64,000 nt of DNA from NCBI RefSeq assembly GCF_014204895.1, contig NZ_JACHMF010000001.1, positions 930,001 to 994,000 on the forward strand, given 5' to 3'. Shown in pieces: positions 25,225 to 33,763 of the stretch (its first letter is position 1; each line of letters opens with the position of its first letter). Origin of the DNA: Paractinoplanes abujensis. GTDB taxonomy: Bacteria; Actinomycetota; Actinomycetes; Mycobacteriales; Micromonosporaceae. The notes beneath the pieces are model-generated. The model saw only the letters and a list, made by a program, of their open reading frames with translations. It did not search any database and had not been told where the DNA came from. Made by a program: the position numbers and the translations under genes.

Positions 25225-26850
25225 TCAGGCGGCGACAGGCGCCTCATCGGGGACCGGGGTGGCTGACCCGCCGGACAGGTGCCGTAAGTAGGCCGGCAGG
25301 GTCAGGAACTCGGGGCATGTGCGTTCGGTCAGCAGCACCGTCAGCAGGGTGCGGGCCTGCCCGAAACGCCGGGCCGCGTCCTCGTCCAGCGCGCCCGTCT
25401 CGCTGAGCACGTCCACTTCCTCGCGCAGCATGCGGGTGACCAGGGCCGAGTTGACCGGCACGCCGTAGTCGGTCGGGGTGGCCGCGTGGATCCACTGCCA
25501 CAGCTGGGCCCGGCAGATCTCCGCGGTGGCCGCGTCCTCCATCAGGCCGCCCAGCGCCACCGCGCCGCGACCGTCGAGCCAGGCCGCGATGTAGCGCAGC
25601 GCCACGCTGACGTTGTTGCGCAGCGCCACCTCGGTCACCTGCACGCCCGGTGACCGCACGTCGAGCAGTTCGGTCGCGGTAACCCGCACGTCCTCACGCT
25701 TGCGCACGATCTGGTGGGGTTCTTCGCCCAGCCACTGGTCGAACACGTCGCGGCACGTCTCGACCAGGCCCGGGTGCGCCACCCAGGAGCCGTCGAAGCC
25801 GTCGCCGACTTCGCGCCGCTTGTCCTGGCGCACCTGGTTGAGCGCGCGTTTGGCGGCCACCGGGTCCTTCGACGGCACGACCGCGGCCATTCCGCCGATC
25901 GCATGCGCGTTGCGGCGGTGACACGTGCGCACCAGCAATTCGGTGTAGGCCCGCATGAACGGCGCGGTCATCGTCACCTGCGAGCGTTCGGGCAGCACCA
26001 CCTCGGGCCGGTTCTTGATCATGCTGAACAGGTAGTCCCAGCGGCCCGCGTTCAGGCCGGCCGAGTGTTCGCGCAGTTCGTACAGGATCTCGTCCATCTC
26101 GAAGGCCGCGGTGATCGTCTCGATGAGCACCGTCGCGCGGATCGTGCCGCGAGGGATGCCCAGCGCCTCCTGCGCGAAGACGAACACGTCGTTCCACAGC
26201 CGCGCCTCGAGGTGCGATTCGAGTTTGGGCAGGTAGAAGTAGGGGCCGCTGCCGCGGTCGAGCTGCCGCTGCGCGCAGTGGAACATGTAGAGCCCGAAGT
26301 CGAACAGTGCCGCCGACACCGCCCGGCCGCCGATCCGCAGGTGGCATTCCGGCAGGTGCCAGCCCCGCGGCCGGACCATGATGGTCGGCGTCCACCCGTT
26401 GACCTTGTATTCCTTGCCCGACGGGTCGGTGAAGTCGAGCGTGCCGTCGAGTGCGTCGCGCAGGTTGGCCTGTCCGAGCACCACGTTCTCCCAGGTGGGC
26501 GACGTGGCGTCCTCGAAGTCGGCCATCCACACCTTGGCCCCGGAGTTGAGCGCGTTGATCGTCATCTTGCGCTCGGGCGGCCCGGTGATCTCCACGCGCC
26601 GGTCGAGCAGGTCGTGGGCCGGCGGGGCAACGGTCCACGTGGCGTCGTCGCGGACGTGAGCGGTCGACTCCAGGAAATCCAGCGAGGAGGTACGGGTCGT
26701 CCGCCGCCGCCGACGACGCTCCAGCAGTTGGACACGGCGAGCGCCGAACTCCCGGTCGAGCGCCACGACGAACTCGATCGCCGCCGGGGTCAGGATGTCG
26801 GCGTACCGGCCGGAAGTCGTACCGGTGATGGTGATTTCCTCGTGGCCCAT
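25225..26850 (-). CDS. aceB: malate synthase A
   Basis: 541 residues, the normal length of the A isoform. The family signature is clear: [20 protein letters not shown] followed by [19 protein letters not shown], and earlier [14 protein letters not shown]. It condenses glyoxylate with acetyl-CoA to malate in the glyoxylate shunt, in the cytosol. ATG at 26850 shares one base with the isocitrate lyase stop (TGATG), so translation is coupled. Last gene of the aceA-aceB operon. Confidence 0.96.
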   Translation of the reverse strand: MGHEEITITGTTSGRYADILTPAAIEFVVALDREFGARRVQLLERRRRRRTTRTSSLDFLESTAHVRDDATWTVAPPAHDLLDRRVEITGPPERKMTINALNSGAKVWMADFEDATSPTWENVVLGQANLRDALDGTLDFTDPSGKEYKVNGWTPTIMVRPRGWHLPECHLRIGGRAVSAALFDFGLYMFHCAQRQLDRGSGPYFYLPKLESHLEARLWNDVFVFAQEALGIPRGTIRATVLIETITAAFEMDEILYELREHSAGLNAGRWDYLFSMIKNRPEVVLPERSQVTMTAPFMRAYTELLVRTCHRRNAHAIGGMAAVVPSKDPVAAKRALNQVRQDKRREVGDGFDGSWVAHPGLVETCRDVFDQWLGEEPHQIVRKREDVRVTATELLDVRSPGVQVTEVALRNNVSVALRYIAAWLDGRGAVALGGLMEDAATAEICRAQLWQWIHAATPTDYGVPVNSALVTRMLREEVDVLSETGALDEDAARRFGQARTLLTVLLTERTCPEFLTLPAYLRHLSGGSATPVPDEAPVAA

Positions 26851-28139
26851 CAGAACTGCTCCGTCTCGGTCGAGCCCGCCAGGGCAGTCGTGGAGGAGGA
26901 CGGGTTGAGCGCGGTGGACACGGCGTCGAAGTAGCCCGTGCCGACCTCGGCCTGGTGCTTGGTGGCGGTGTAACCGTCGAGCTCGGCCGCGAACTCGGCC
27001 TCCTGCAGCTTCACGTAGGCGGTCATGCCGGTCTCGGCGTAGCCGCGGGCCAGCTCGTACATCGAGTGGTTGAGCGCGTGGAAACCGGCCAGCGTCACGA
27101 ACTGGAACTTGTAGCCCATCGCGCCGAGCTCCTTCTGGAAGCGGGCGATGTCGGCGTCGTCCAGGTTCTTCTTCCAGTTGAACGAGGGCGAGCAGTTGTA
27201 GGCGAGCATCTTGCCCGGGTGCTCCTTGTGCACGGCCTCGGCGAAGGTCTTGGCGAACTCCAGGTCCGGCTTTCCGGTCTCGACCCACAGCAGGTCGGCA
27301 TAATCCGCGTACGCCACCCCGCGCGCGATGGCCGCCTCGGGCCCGCTGCGCACCCGGAAGAAGCCTTCCGCCGTACGGTCGCCGGTCAGGAACGGCTGGT
27401 CGCGCTCGTCGACGTCGGTGGTCAGCAGGTCCGCGGCCAGGGCGTCGGTCCGCGCGATGACCAGCGACGGCACGCCCAGCACGTCGGCCGCCAGGCGGGC
27501 CGCGTTCAGCGTGCGGATGTGCTGCGCGGTCGGGATCAGCACCTTGCCGCCCAGGTGGCCGCACTTCTTCTCGCTGGCCAGCTGGTCCTCCCAGTGCACG
27601 CCGGCCGCGCCCGCCGCGATCATGGCCTTCATCAGCTCGAACGCGTTGAGCGGGCCGCCGAACCCGGCCTCCGCGTCGGCCACGATGGGGGCGAACCAGT
27701 CCCGCTCGTGCTTGCCGCTCGCGGTGTCGATCTGGTCGGCCCGCATCAGCGCGTTGTTGATCCGGCGCACGACCGCGGGCACCGAGTTGGCCGGGTAGAG
27801 CGACTGGTCGGGGTACGTGGCGCCGGCCAGGTTGGCGTCGGCCGCGACCTGCCAGCCGCTGAGGTAGATGGCCTTGAGTCCGGCCCGGACCATCTGCGTG
27901 GCCTGGCCGCCGGTCAGCGCGCCCAGCGCGTTGATGTAGTCCTCGTTCTGCAGCAGCTCCCACAGCCGCTGCGCGCCGCGCTCGGCCAGGGTGTGCCGCT
28001 CCTGGACCGTGCCGCGCAGCTTGACCACGTCGTGCGCGGTGTAGCTGCGCTTGATGCCGAGCCACCGGGGATCGCCGGCCCACGCCCGAGTGAGGTCCGC
28101 CGCGGTACCGCCCCGAACTTCGGTCAGCTGATCAGTCAT
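26850..28139 (-). CDS. aceA: isocitrate lyase
   Basis: 429 residues. The catalytic loop KKCGHLGGK carries the active-site Cys; the metal/substrate motifs [15 protein letters not shown] and [13 protein letters not shown] are present. It splits isocitrate into glyoxylate and succinate, the first step of the glyoxylate shunt used on acetate or fatty acids. ATG 28139 is preceded by GGAAGGGA; an upstream in-frame GTG start lacks this. It is divergent from a RamB-like regulator, the classical arrangement for control of acetate metabolism. Confidence 0.96.
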   Translation of the reverse strand: MTDQLTEVRGGTAADLTRAWAGDPRWLGIKRSYTAHDVVKLRGTVQERHTLAERGAQRLWELLQNEDYINALGALTGGQATQMVRAGLKAIYLSGWQVAADANLAGATYPDQSLYPANSVPAVVRRINNALMRADQIDTASGKHERDWFAPIVADAEAGFGGPLNAFELMKAMIAAGAAGVHWEDQLASEKKCGHLGGKVLIPTAQHIRTLNAARLAADVLGVPSLVIARTDALAADLLTTDVDERDQPFLTGDRTAEGFFRVRSGPEAAIARGVAYADYADLLWVETGKPDLEFAKTFAEAVHKEHPGKMLAYNCSPSFNWKKNLDDADIARFQKELGAMGYKFQFVTLAGFHALNHSMYELARGYAETGMTAYVKLQEAEFAAELDGYTATKHQAEVGTGYFDAVSTALNPSSSTTALAGSTETEQF

Positions 28140-28166
28140 CGCTTTATCCCTTCCGTACCCTGTCGC

Positions 28167-28180
28167 GTTCTGGGAAGAAC
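28167..28180. promoter_or_regulatory. palindrome in the aceA upstream region
   Basis: GTTCTGGGAAGAAC has perfect 5-bp arms with a four-base spacer, 28 bp upstream of the aceA start. A possible operator site in the aceA/ramB-like intergenic region; which protein binds is not known. Confidence 0.35.
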
Positions 28181-28248
28181 TCGACTTTCGCGCACCCCGC
28201 AACCCCCTAGGGAGGCGTTTGTGAGCAGAAGAAACGAAAAAATTCTGC

Positions 28249-28254
28249 TAGCGT
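28249..28254 (+). promoter_or_regulatory. -10 element TAGCGT of the RamB-like gene
   Basis: TAGCGT lies eight bases before the GTG at 28263 within an AT-rich stretch (28225-28262). The AT-rich stretch also contains AAAACTTG, reminiscent of the RamB half-site AAACTTTG. Confidence 0.5.
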
Positions 28255-28262
28255 CAAAACTT

Positions 28263-29702
28263 GTGACCGATTCACCTACCGTCGACCTCGTGACCCTCGG
28301 CCAGCGCCTGCGTCACCAGCGCAAAGCCAAGGGCATGACCCTCGAGCAGCTCAGCGAGGCCGTCGGCCGGGCGCCGTCGCAGTTGTCGTTGATCGAGAAC
28401 GGCAAGCGCGAGCCCAAGCTGTCGGTGCTGCAGGCGATCGCGGGGGCGCTCGGTGTGCCCCTGCAGGATCTGCTGCGGCCCGAGGCGCCGTCGCGCCGGG
28501 CCGGGCTGGAGATCGACCTCGCCCACTTTCAGCAGTCACCGGCGTACGGGAACCTGGGTCTGCCCGTCGTCAAAGGTGGGCGCCGTCTGCCCGCGGACGC
28601 CCTCGAAGCGCTGGTCGGGCTGCACCGGGAACTCAACCGGCGGCTGACCGAGCAGAGCGCCACGCCCGAGGTCGCGCGGCGGGCCAACGCGCAGCTGCGG
28701 GTCGACATGCGCGAGCGTGACAACTACTTCCCCGAGATCGAGGAGGCCGCGGCGCGGGTCCTGCGCTCGGTGAGACACACGACCGGGCCGCTCAGTCAGC
28801 GCGGCATCCTCGACATCGCGGCGCAACTGGGCTTCTCGTTGCACTACGTGAACGACCTGCCCGGCTCGACGCGCTCGGTGACCGACCTGGCCGGGCGGAA
28901 GATCTATCTGCCCCAGGTGGCCAGCGGCAAGGGCCACGACCCGCGCGCGGTGGTGCTGCAGACGCTGGGCCACTTCGTGCTCGGGCACCCCGAGCCGGCC
29001 GGCTACGGCGACTTCCTGCGGCAGCGGGTCGAGGCCAATTACTTCGCGGCGGCGCTGCTCATGCCGGAGAACTTCGCGGTCGAGTTCCTGCGCGAGGCCA
29101 AGGCCGACCGGGCGCTGGCCATCGACGACTTCCGGGACGCGTTCGGGGTGTCCTACGAGACGGCGGCGCACCGGTTCACGAATCTGGCCACGCATCACTT
29201 CGGGATCCCGGTGCACTTCACTCGGGTGCACGAGAGCGGCATCGTCTACAAGGCGTACGAGAACGACGGGGTGCGCTTCCCGGCCGACGTCACCGGGGCC
29301 ATCGAGGGCCAGCCGATCTGCCGCAAATGGGCGTCCCGCACGATCTTCCAGGCGGACGACCCGTATTCGTCGTTCTACCAGTTCACCGACACGTCGGCCG
29401 GCACGTACTGGTGCACCGTCCACATCGAGTCGACGCGCTCGGGCGAATTCTCGGTCACGGTCGGCACGCCGTACGAGCACGCGCGCTGGTTCCGCGGCGG
29501 AGACACCTCCCGCCGTACGGTCTCCCGCTGCCCCGACCCCGCCTGCTGCCGCCGCCCGCCCGCCGCGCTGGTCGACCGCTGGGCGGGCCACGCCTGGCCC
29601 AGCGCCCGTGTGCACTCCCACCTGCTCGCGGCGTTGCCTCCGGGCACGTTCCCGGGCGTCGACGAGCAGGACGTCTACGAGTTCCTCGATCGGCGTGCCT
29701 AA
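28263..29702 (+). CDS. RamB/ScfR-like XRE regulator with IrrE-type peptidase domain
   Basis: 479 residues. An XRE helix-turn-helix (LGQRLRHQRKAKGMTLEQLS) is followed by an IrrE/M78-like domain with VVLQTLGHFVLGHPE in place of the usual HExxH (a degenerate metal site), then a DUF2083-type C-terminal domain with conserved Cys/Trp. This layout is that of RamB, which regulates isocitrate lyase and acetate genes in Corynebacterium and Mycobacterium; divergent placement from aceA agrees. A GTG at 28221 has GGGAGG before it, but the 14 codons between (AAA, ATT, CTA, TCA, CTT) are very unlike this genome, and TAGCGT lies eight bases before GTG 28263, so the later start is preferred. Confidence 0.85.
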   Translation: MTDSPTVDLVTLGQRLRHQRKAKGMTLEQLSEAVGRAPSQLSLIENGKREPKLSVLQAIAGALGVPLQDLLRPEAPSRRAGLEIDLAHFQQSPAYGNLGLPVVKGGRRLPADALEALVGLHRELNRRLTEQSATPEVARRANAQLRVDMRERDNYFPEIEEAAARVLRSVRHTTGPLSQRGILDIAAQLGFSLHYVNDLPGSTRSVTDLAGRKIYLPQVASGKGHDPRAVVLQTLGHFVLGHPEPAGYGDFLRQRVEANYFAAALLMPENFAVEFLREAKADRALAIDDFRDAFGVSYETAAHRFTNLATHHFGIPVHFTRVHESGIVYKAYENDGVRFPADVTGAIEGQPICRKWASRTIFQADDPYSSFYQFTDTSAGTYWCTVHIESTRSGEFSVTVGTPYEHARWFRGGDTSRRTVSRCPDPACCRRPPAALVDRWAGHAWPSARVHSHLLAALPPGTFPGVDEQDVYEFLDRRA

Positions 29703-29705
29703 GCT
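29700..29705 (+). promoter_or_regulatory. -10 element TAAGCT overlapping the RamB-like stop codon
   Basis: TAAGCT lies six bases before GTG 29712; the TAA is the stop codon of the preceding gene. Confidence 0.5.
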
Positions 29706-29711
29706 TCTGCG

Positions 29712-30614
29712 GTGAGCGCGCGGGTGGTGGCCGGGGCCGTGGCATGGGCGGGGGCGGCCCTGTGGGCGTACGGGATGGCGGTTCTGCAGCCGCTCTGCGA
29801 GCCCGGGTCGGTGTACTGGGAGGTCGCCGAGAACAACTCCTACTGGGCCCGGGACATCCGGTGGAGCGCGATCCTCGCCGTGACTGCCGCGCTGTGGGCG
29901 GTCACGCGTAGCGGCACCGCGGTCGCCGTCGGCATGGTGTGGCTCTGCGCCGACCTGGCGCTCGACCGGATGGATCCCGGCGGCGCCACCCGCACGGCCG
30001 TCACGGTGAGCGCCGGGCTGATCCTGACCGCGGTCGTCGCGTTGTTCGGGCGTCCGCCGGGCCGCCGCCGCGGGCTGACGTGGGTCGCGCTGGCCTGCGT
30101 GTTCGCCGCGAGCTTCGTCGCCCGGCTGGAGTCGCCCAGTGACACCGAGCCGCAGCTGGGCCCGTCCCGCCTGGCCGCCTTCGCGTTGCTGACCGCGGCG
30201 GCCGCGTTCTGCCTGACGGTCGCCCGCTACCACTGGTGGGCCACCGCCGGGGTGGTCGCGCTGCTGGCGCCGGCCCTCGTGCCGGGCGTGCCCCTGTGGC
30301 TGCCGTTCGCGCTGCTCGTGCCGGCCGCGACCGGGATCGTGCTGTGGCGCCGGCCCGGGGCGGGCCGCGGTGCGCTGATCGCGACCGTGGTGGCGTTGCC
30401 GATCACCGTCGTGGTTCTGTTCGTGCTGCTGCTGCAGGCGGCGCGCCCGTTCACGGCCCTGGCCGGCAACGAGCCGATCGCCGGCGCCGACTCCGACCCG
30501 TCGCTGGTGCTGAACGCGGTGCTCCTGGCCCTGCTGTGGTTCGCCGCCGTGCGCTGGTTCTCAACCCACCAGCAGTTCCGGCGTGCGCACGGGGGCGAGC
30601 CAGCGCAGCAGTGA
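29712..30614 (+). CDS. hypothetical integral membrane protein
   Basis: 300 residues with about eight hydrophobic segments; short loops such as CEPGSVYWEVAENNSYWARD between helix 1 and 2 look extracellular. No family recognised. It has its own -10, TAAGCT at 29700-29705, whose first bases are the stop codon of the RamB-like gene, six bases before the GTG. Its 3' end overlaps the convergent EAL gene by 54 bp. Confidence 0.72.
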   Translation: MSARVVAGAVAWAGAALWAYGMAVLQPLCEPGSVYWEVAENNSYWARDIRWSAILAVTAALWAVTRSGTAVAVGMVWLCADLALDRMDPGGATRTAVTVSAGLILTAVVALFGRPPGRRRGLTWVALACVFAASFVARLESPSDTEPQLGPSRLAAFALLTAAAAFCLTVARYHWWATAGVVALLAPALVPGVPLWLPFALLVPAATGIVLWRRPGAGRGALIATVVALPITVVVLFVLLLQAARPFTALAGNEPIAGADSDPSLVLNAVLLALLWFAAVRWFSTHQQFRRAHGGEPAQQ

Positions 30615-31817
30615 CCGGGCGGCCTCCACCACCAGGGCGCGGTCGTGCGTGAGGGCGAAGTCGAACCGCCGCTCGCCCTGGGGCCCGTCGTCGCCCAGGT
30701 CCCGCGCCACCAGCGCGGCCGCCCGGTGCGGGCCGACCACGATCACGTTCCATTCGCCGCGCAGCGAGTCGTCGTCGCCCAGGCAGGCGCCACGCACGCC
30801 CGGTGCCGGCTCGTCGGTGAGTCCGGTACCGAACGCGGCCACCAGCGGACTGCTGGTCGCGATCCGGGCGAAGCGGCGTTCGGTGGCCGGCGTGAAGTGA
30901 CGGGCGTCCTGGAAACAGGCGAGCAGAACCGAGGGTTCGCCCCCGTCGGCGGCCAGGGCCTCGAGGTGGCGGCTCATCGGCATGAGCTGAGCCTTGGTCG
31001 TCCGGGCCAGGGGCCGCCGGTCTCCCACGATGCCGAACGGGGTGCGCGGGTCGGCGCGGGGCGGCGTGATCAGCGGAAGGGAGGCGCTCGGCCCGGTCGG
31101 CCCGGTCAGCGGGGCCGGACGCCCGAAGTGCCAGCCTTGCCCGACGGTCGCGCCCATCGTCCGGGCCACGGCCAGGTGCTCCTCGGTCTCGATGCCCTCG
31201 GCCAGCACGACCGCGCCGCTCGTCTCCGCGTAGGCGGCGACCGCGGCCACGACCCGGGCGGTGTGCGGGTCGCCCGGCGCCCGCAGCAGCGCCATGTCGA
31301 GCTTGATCACGTCGGGGTGCACGAACGGCATGAGGGCCAGCGACATGGGGTCGGCGCCGACGTCGTCGAGCGCCACGCCCCAGCCGGCCGTCCGGCACGC
31401 CGCCGCGGCGGTGAGCAGGCCCGAGGGGTCGACGGCGATGGCCCGCTCGGTCATCTCGGTCACGACGCGCAGGTGGTGCCGGGCGTAGGCGACGACGGGG
31501 GCCAGGTCGGCCGGGCAGGCGGTGCGCGCGGCGGCCGGCTCCATGTTGACGAACCAGCTCAGCGCCGGGTCGAGCCCGGCCGTGAGCGCGGCCTCGTACG
31601 CCCGGGCCCGGCAGATCCAATCGAGCTCGGTCTCCCGCCCGGCGGCGCGGGCGGCCGCGAACAGGGTGGCCGGCGATTCCCACGGGCTGTGGGCGGGGCC
31701 GCGGCTGAGCGCCTCGTAACCCAGCACACGGCCGGAGGCGATCTCGACCAGTGGCTGGAAGAGCGTGGTCACCGCACGCCGGTCGAGGACGTCATGGATG
31801 TCTGGCACCAGGGGCAT
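30561..31817 (-). CDS. EAL-domain c-di-GMP phosphodiesterase with DICT sensory domain
   Basis: 418 residues. Residues 1-245 are an EAL domain with all catalytic residues visible: YEALSR (EAL motif), NMEP, EMTER, LDDVGAD (DDFG-like), IKLD, AEGIE and GQGWHFGRP. It should hydrolyse c-di-GMP to pGpG. The C-terminal 170 residues (from PFGIVGDRRPLARTTKAQLM) look like the DICT domain, a light or ligand sensory module often fused to EAL/GGDEF in actinobacteria and cyanobacteria. No membrane helix, so cytosolic. ATG 31817 is chosen; further upstream in-frame starts would use AT-rich codons alien to the genome. Divergent from the LPMO gene. Confidence 0.88.
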   Translation of the reverse strand: MPLVPDIHDVLDRRAVTTLFQPLVEIASGRVLGYEALSRGPAHSPWESPATLFAAARAAGRETELDWICRARAYEAALTAGLDPALSWFVNMEPAAARTACPADLAPVVAYARHHLRVVTEMTERAIAVDPSGLLTAAAACRTAGWGVALDDVGADPMSLALMPFVHPDVIKLDMALLRAPGDPHTARVVAAVAAYAETSGAVVLAEGIETEEHLAVARTMGATVGQGWHFGRPAPLTGPTGPSASLPLITPPRADPRTPFGIVGDRRPLARTTKAQLMPMSRHLEALAADGGEPSVLLACFQDARHFTPATERRFARIATSSPLVAAFGTGLTDEPAPGVRGACLGDDDSLRGEWNVIVVGPHRAAALVARDLGDDGPQGERRFDFALTHDRALVVEAARSLLRWLAPVRTPELLVG

Positions 31818-31948
31818 ATCGGCGGTATTCCCCACGAAATCAAGAAAAGTCTTAGCCCCCTTTACTGTTAACACTCTTTAACTTATGTTGGTCGATACCT
31901 GGTGCCGGGCCCCCACCCGGTACGCCGGTTCCCCGTGAGGAGTTCGTC
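31818..31948. promoter_or_regulatory. divergent AT-rich promoter region of EAL and LPMO genes
   Basis: 31830-31890 is markedly AT-rich, with TTAACA, GTTAAC and repeated CTTTAAC/TTTACT words. CGATACCT at 31894-31901 could serve as the LPMO -10. The TTGGTCGATACCTGG stretch only loosely resembles a DasR site. Confidence 0.4.
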
Positions 31949-32698
31949 ATGAGACGCAGCTTCACCTTGCCCGCCCTGACCGTCGCCGCGACCGCGGCCG
32001 CCCTGACCGTGGGGGTCTCCCCGGCCTCGGCCCACGGCTACATCTCGTCCCCGCCCAGCCGCCAGGCCAACTGCGCGAGCGGCGCCGTGGCCAACTGCGG
32101 CGACATCGTCTACGAGCCGCAGAGTGTCGAGGCGGCCAAGGGCTCGATGCAGTGCAACGGCGGCGGCAGCCGGTTCGCCGTGCTCAACGACAACAGCCGC
32201 AACTGGCCCGCCGCGTCCGTCGGGCAGACGGTCACCTTCAACTGGGTGCTGACGGCCCGGCACTCGACCACCACCTGGGAATACTTCATCGGCAACACCA
32301 AGCTGGCCACGTTCAACGACGGCGGCGCGCAGCCCGGCGCCACCAAGTCGCACACGGTGAACATGGCCGGCTTCAGCGGCCGGCAGACGGTGCTGGCCCG
32401 GTGGAACGTCGCCGACACCGCGATGGCCTTCTACTCGTGCGTCGACGTGAACATCGGCGGCGGCGGTGGCAACCCGCCCACCACGCCCCCGACGACTCCG
32501 CCGACCAACCCGCCCACGACGCCCCCGACGACGCCGCCGACCAACCCGCCCGCGAGCGGCACCTGGCGCGCCGGAGTGGCCTACTCGCCGGGCAACACGG
32601 TCACCTACAACGGCCGCTCGTACACCTGCCGCCAGGCGCACACGTCGCTGACCGGCTGGGAACCGCCGAACGTGCCCGCGCTGTGGGCCGCCGCCTAG
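31949..32698 (+). CDS. AA10 lytic polysaccharide monooxygenase with CBM5/12-like domain
   Basis: 249 residues. The signal peptide ends ASA with cleavage at residue 28, leaving His29 (HGYISSPPSRQANC) as the N-terminal copper ligand; the second His is in TARHSTTTWEYFI. The AA10 domain ends near residue 170, followed by a linker of about 30 residues of PPTTPPTN repeats and a C-terminal chitin-binding domain (TWRAGVAYSPGNTVTYNGRS then YTCRQAHTSLTGWEPPNVPA). It oxidatively cleaves chitin (more likely, given CBM5/12) or cellulose outside the cell. GAGGAG precedes the ATG. The next gene starts inside its last codons. Confidence 0.95.
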   Translation: MRRSFTLPALTVAATAAALTVGVSPASAHGYISSPPSRQANCASGAVANCGDIVYEPQSVEAAKGSMQCNGGGSRFAVLNDNSRNWPAASVGQTVTFNWVLTARHSTTTWEYFIGNTKLATFNDGGAQPGATKSHTVNMAGFSGRQTVLARWNVADTAMAFYSCVDVNIGGGGGNPPTTPPTTPPTNPPTTPPTTPPTNPPASGTWRAGVAYSPGNTVTYNGRSYTCRQAHTSLTGWEPPNVPALWAAA

Positions 32699-33228
32699 CT
32701 GCGGCCGTTCTGGCCGTAACGGTCCTGGTCTCCGGCTGCACCGCGCAGCCGGAGACCCCGGCCCCCGCCTTCAACGCCACCGACGTGATGTTCCTGCAGA
32801 TGGCGCTGACCCAGATCGACGAAGGCGCACCGGTCGCCGAACTGGCCGGGCAGCGCGCCACCGACCCGCGCCTGCGCACCCTGGCCACCGAACTGCTCAC
32901 CCAGTGGCGCGAGGAGTCCGGCCCGATGCAACGCTGGCTCGTCGGCTGGCAGCAGCCACGGGAGGCGAACCCGTCCGCCGGCGCCCACGCGGGCCACGGC
33001 GACCTGCACAGCCTGCGGGAGTCCGACGTCGGCGAGCTCAAAGCGGCCACGGGCACGACCTTCGACCGTACGGCGGTCAGTTTGCTCCTGGGTCACCTCG
33101 GCAACTGTGTCGAGACCGCCCGCATGGGCGCGACCGGCGGTGCCTACCCGCCCGCGCGCACGATGGGCGAGACCGTCACCCAGCGCCGCCAGGCCCAGAT
33201 CCAGACGCTGCTGAGGATGGCCGCATAG
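32683..33228 (+). CDS. DUF305 lipoprotein
   Basis: 181 residues from a GTG that lies 16 bases inside the LPMO gene. Signal peptide VGRRLAAAVLAVTVLVSGC with lipidated Cys19. The body is DUF305: FNATDVMFLQMALTQIDEGA at the start and a TFDRTAVSLLLGH segment. DUF305 proteins are four-helix ferritin-like exported proteins often linked to copper handling. The overlap with a copper enzyme (LPMO) makes a role in copper supply an attractive inference, although the usual His-Met-rich HHxxAxxMA pattern is weak here. Confidence 0.82.
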   Translation: MGRRLAAAVLAVTVLVSGCTAQPETPAPAFNATDVMFLQMALTQIDEGAPVAELAGQRATDPRLRTLATELLTQWREESGPMQRWLVGWQQPREANPSAGAHAGHGDLHSLRESDVGELKAATGTTFDRTAVSLLLGHLGNCVETARMGATGGAYPPARTMGETVTQRRQAQIQTLLRMAA

Positions 33229-33231
33229 GGT
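33226..33231 (+). promoter_or_regulatory. -10 element TAGGGT overlapping the DUF305 stop codon
   Basis: TAGGGT is seven bases before ATG 33239; its TAG is the stop codon of the DUF305 gene. Confidence 0.5.
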
Positions 33232-33238
33232 GCACGGC

Positions 33239-33763
33239 ATGCCCGTGCTGATCCCGCCCACCGTCACCCTGCACGAGTCCTGGCTCGCGGCCCGCGACGA
33301 GTGGCCGCCCGGGGCCCACATGGACGGCCACGGCGTACGGGAAACCGACGACGTCGACTCCGCGCACGGCTTCGCGACCTGGGTGGCCGACCTGCACGCC
33401 CAGGCCGACCCGGCGATCCCGCCCGTGCCCGGCTGGGTGCACTGCACCTACCGCTGGATCGTCGAGGACGACGCATACCTGGGGTCGATCGCGCTGCGGC
33501 ACACGCTCAACACGATGCTGTTCGAGGCGGGCGGGCACATCGGCTACGGCATCCGTCCCTCGGCCCGCCGCCGGGGTCTGGCCTCGTGGGCGCTGACGCA
33601 GACTCTGGACACGGCCCGGGCGATGGGCCTGGACCGCGTGCTGATCAGCTGCAACCCGGCCAACGTGGCCTCGGCCCGCGTGATCGAGTCCCACGGCGGC
33701 GTCCACGAGGACACCCGTACGGCCGGCGCGCACACGGTCAAGCGCTACTGGATCACTCTCTGA
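33239..33763 (+). CDS. GNAT-family N-acetyltransferase
   Basis: 174 residues. The acetyl-CoA motif A is HIGYGIRPSARRRGLASWAL (Q/RxxGxG/A type), followed by LDRVLISCNPANVASARVIE and a C-terminal strand. This is the RimJ/RimL-like layout with an N-terminal substrate arm; the substrate is unknown. ATG 33239 is chosen over GTG 33230 because of the -10 element TAGGGT seven bases upstream. Its end overlaps the convergent PilZ gene by 11 bp. Confidence 0.85.
   Translation: MPVLIPPTVTLHESWLAARDEWPPGAHMDGHGVRETDDVDSAHGFATWVADLHAQADPAIPPVPGWVHCTYRWIVEDDAYLGSIALRHTLNTMLFEAGGHIGYGIRPSARRRGLASWALTQTLDTARAMGLDRVLISCNPANVASARVIESHGGVHEDTRTAGAHTVKRYWITL

Noticed and set aside
26851..28083. In-frame upstream extension of malate synthase to 952 residues
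   Set aside because: The extension lies entirely opposite-frame within isocitrate lyase, whose motifs are complete. The ATG at 26850 gives the normal malate synthase length.
31890..31910. DasR-like site before the LPMO gene
   Set aside because: TGGTCGATACCT matches only part of the DasR consensus and is not palindromic.
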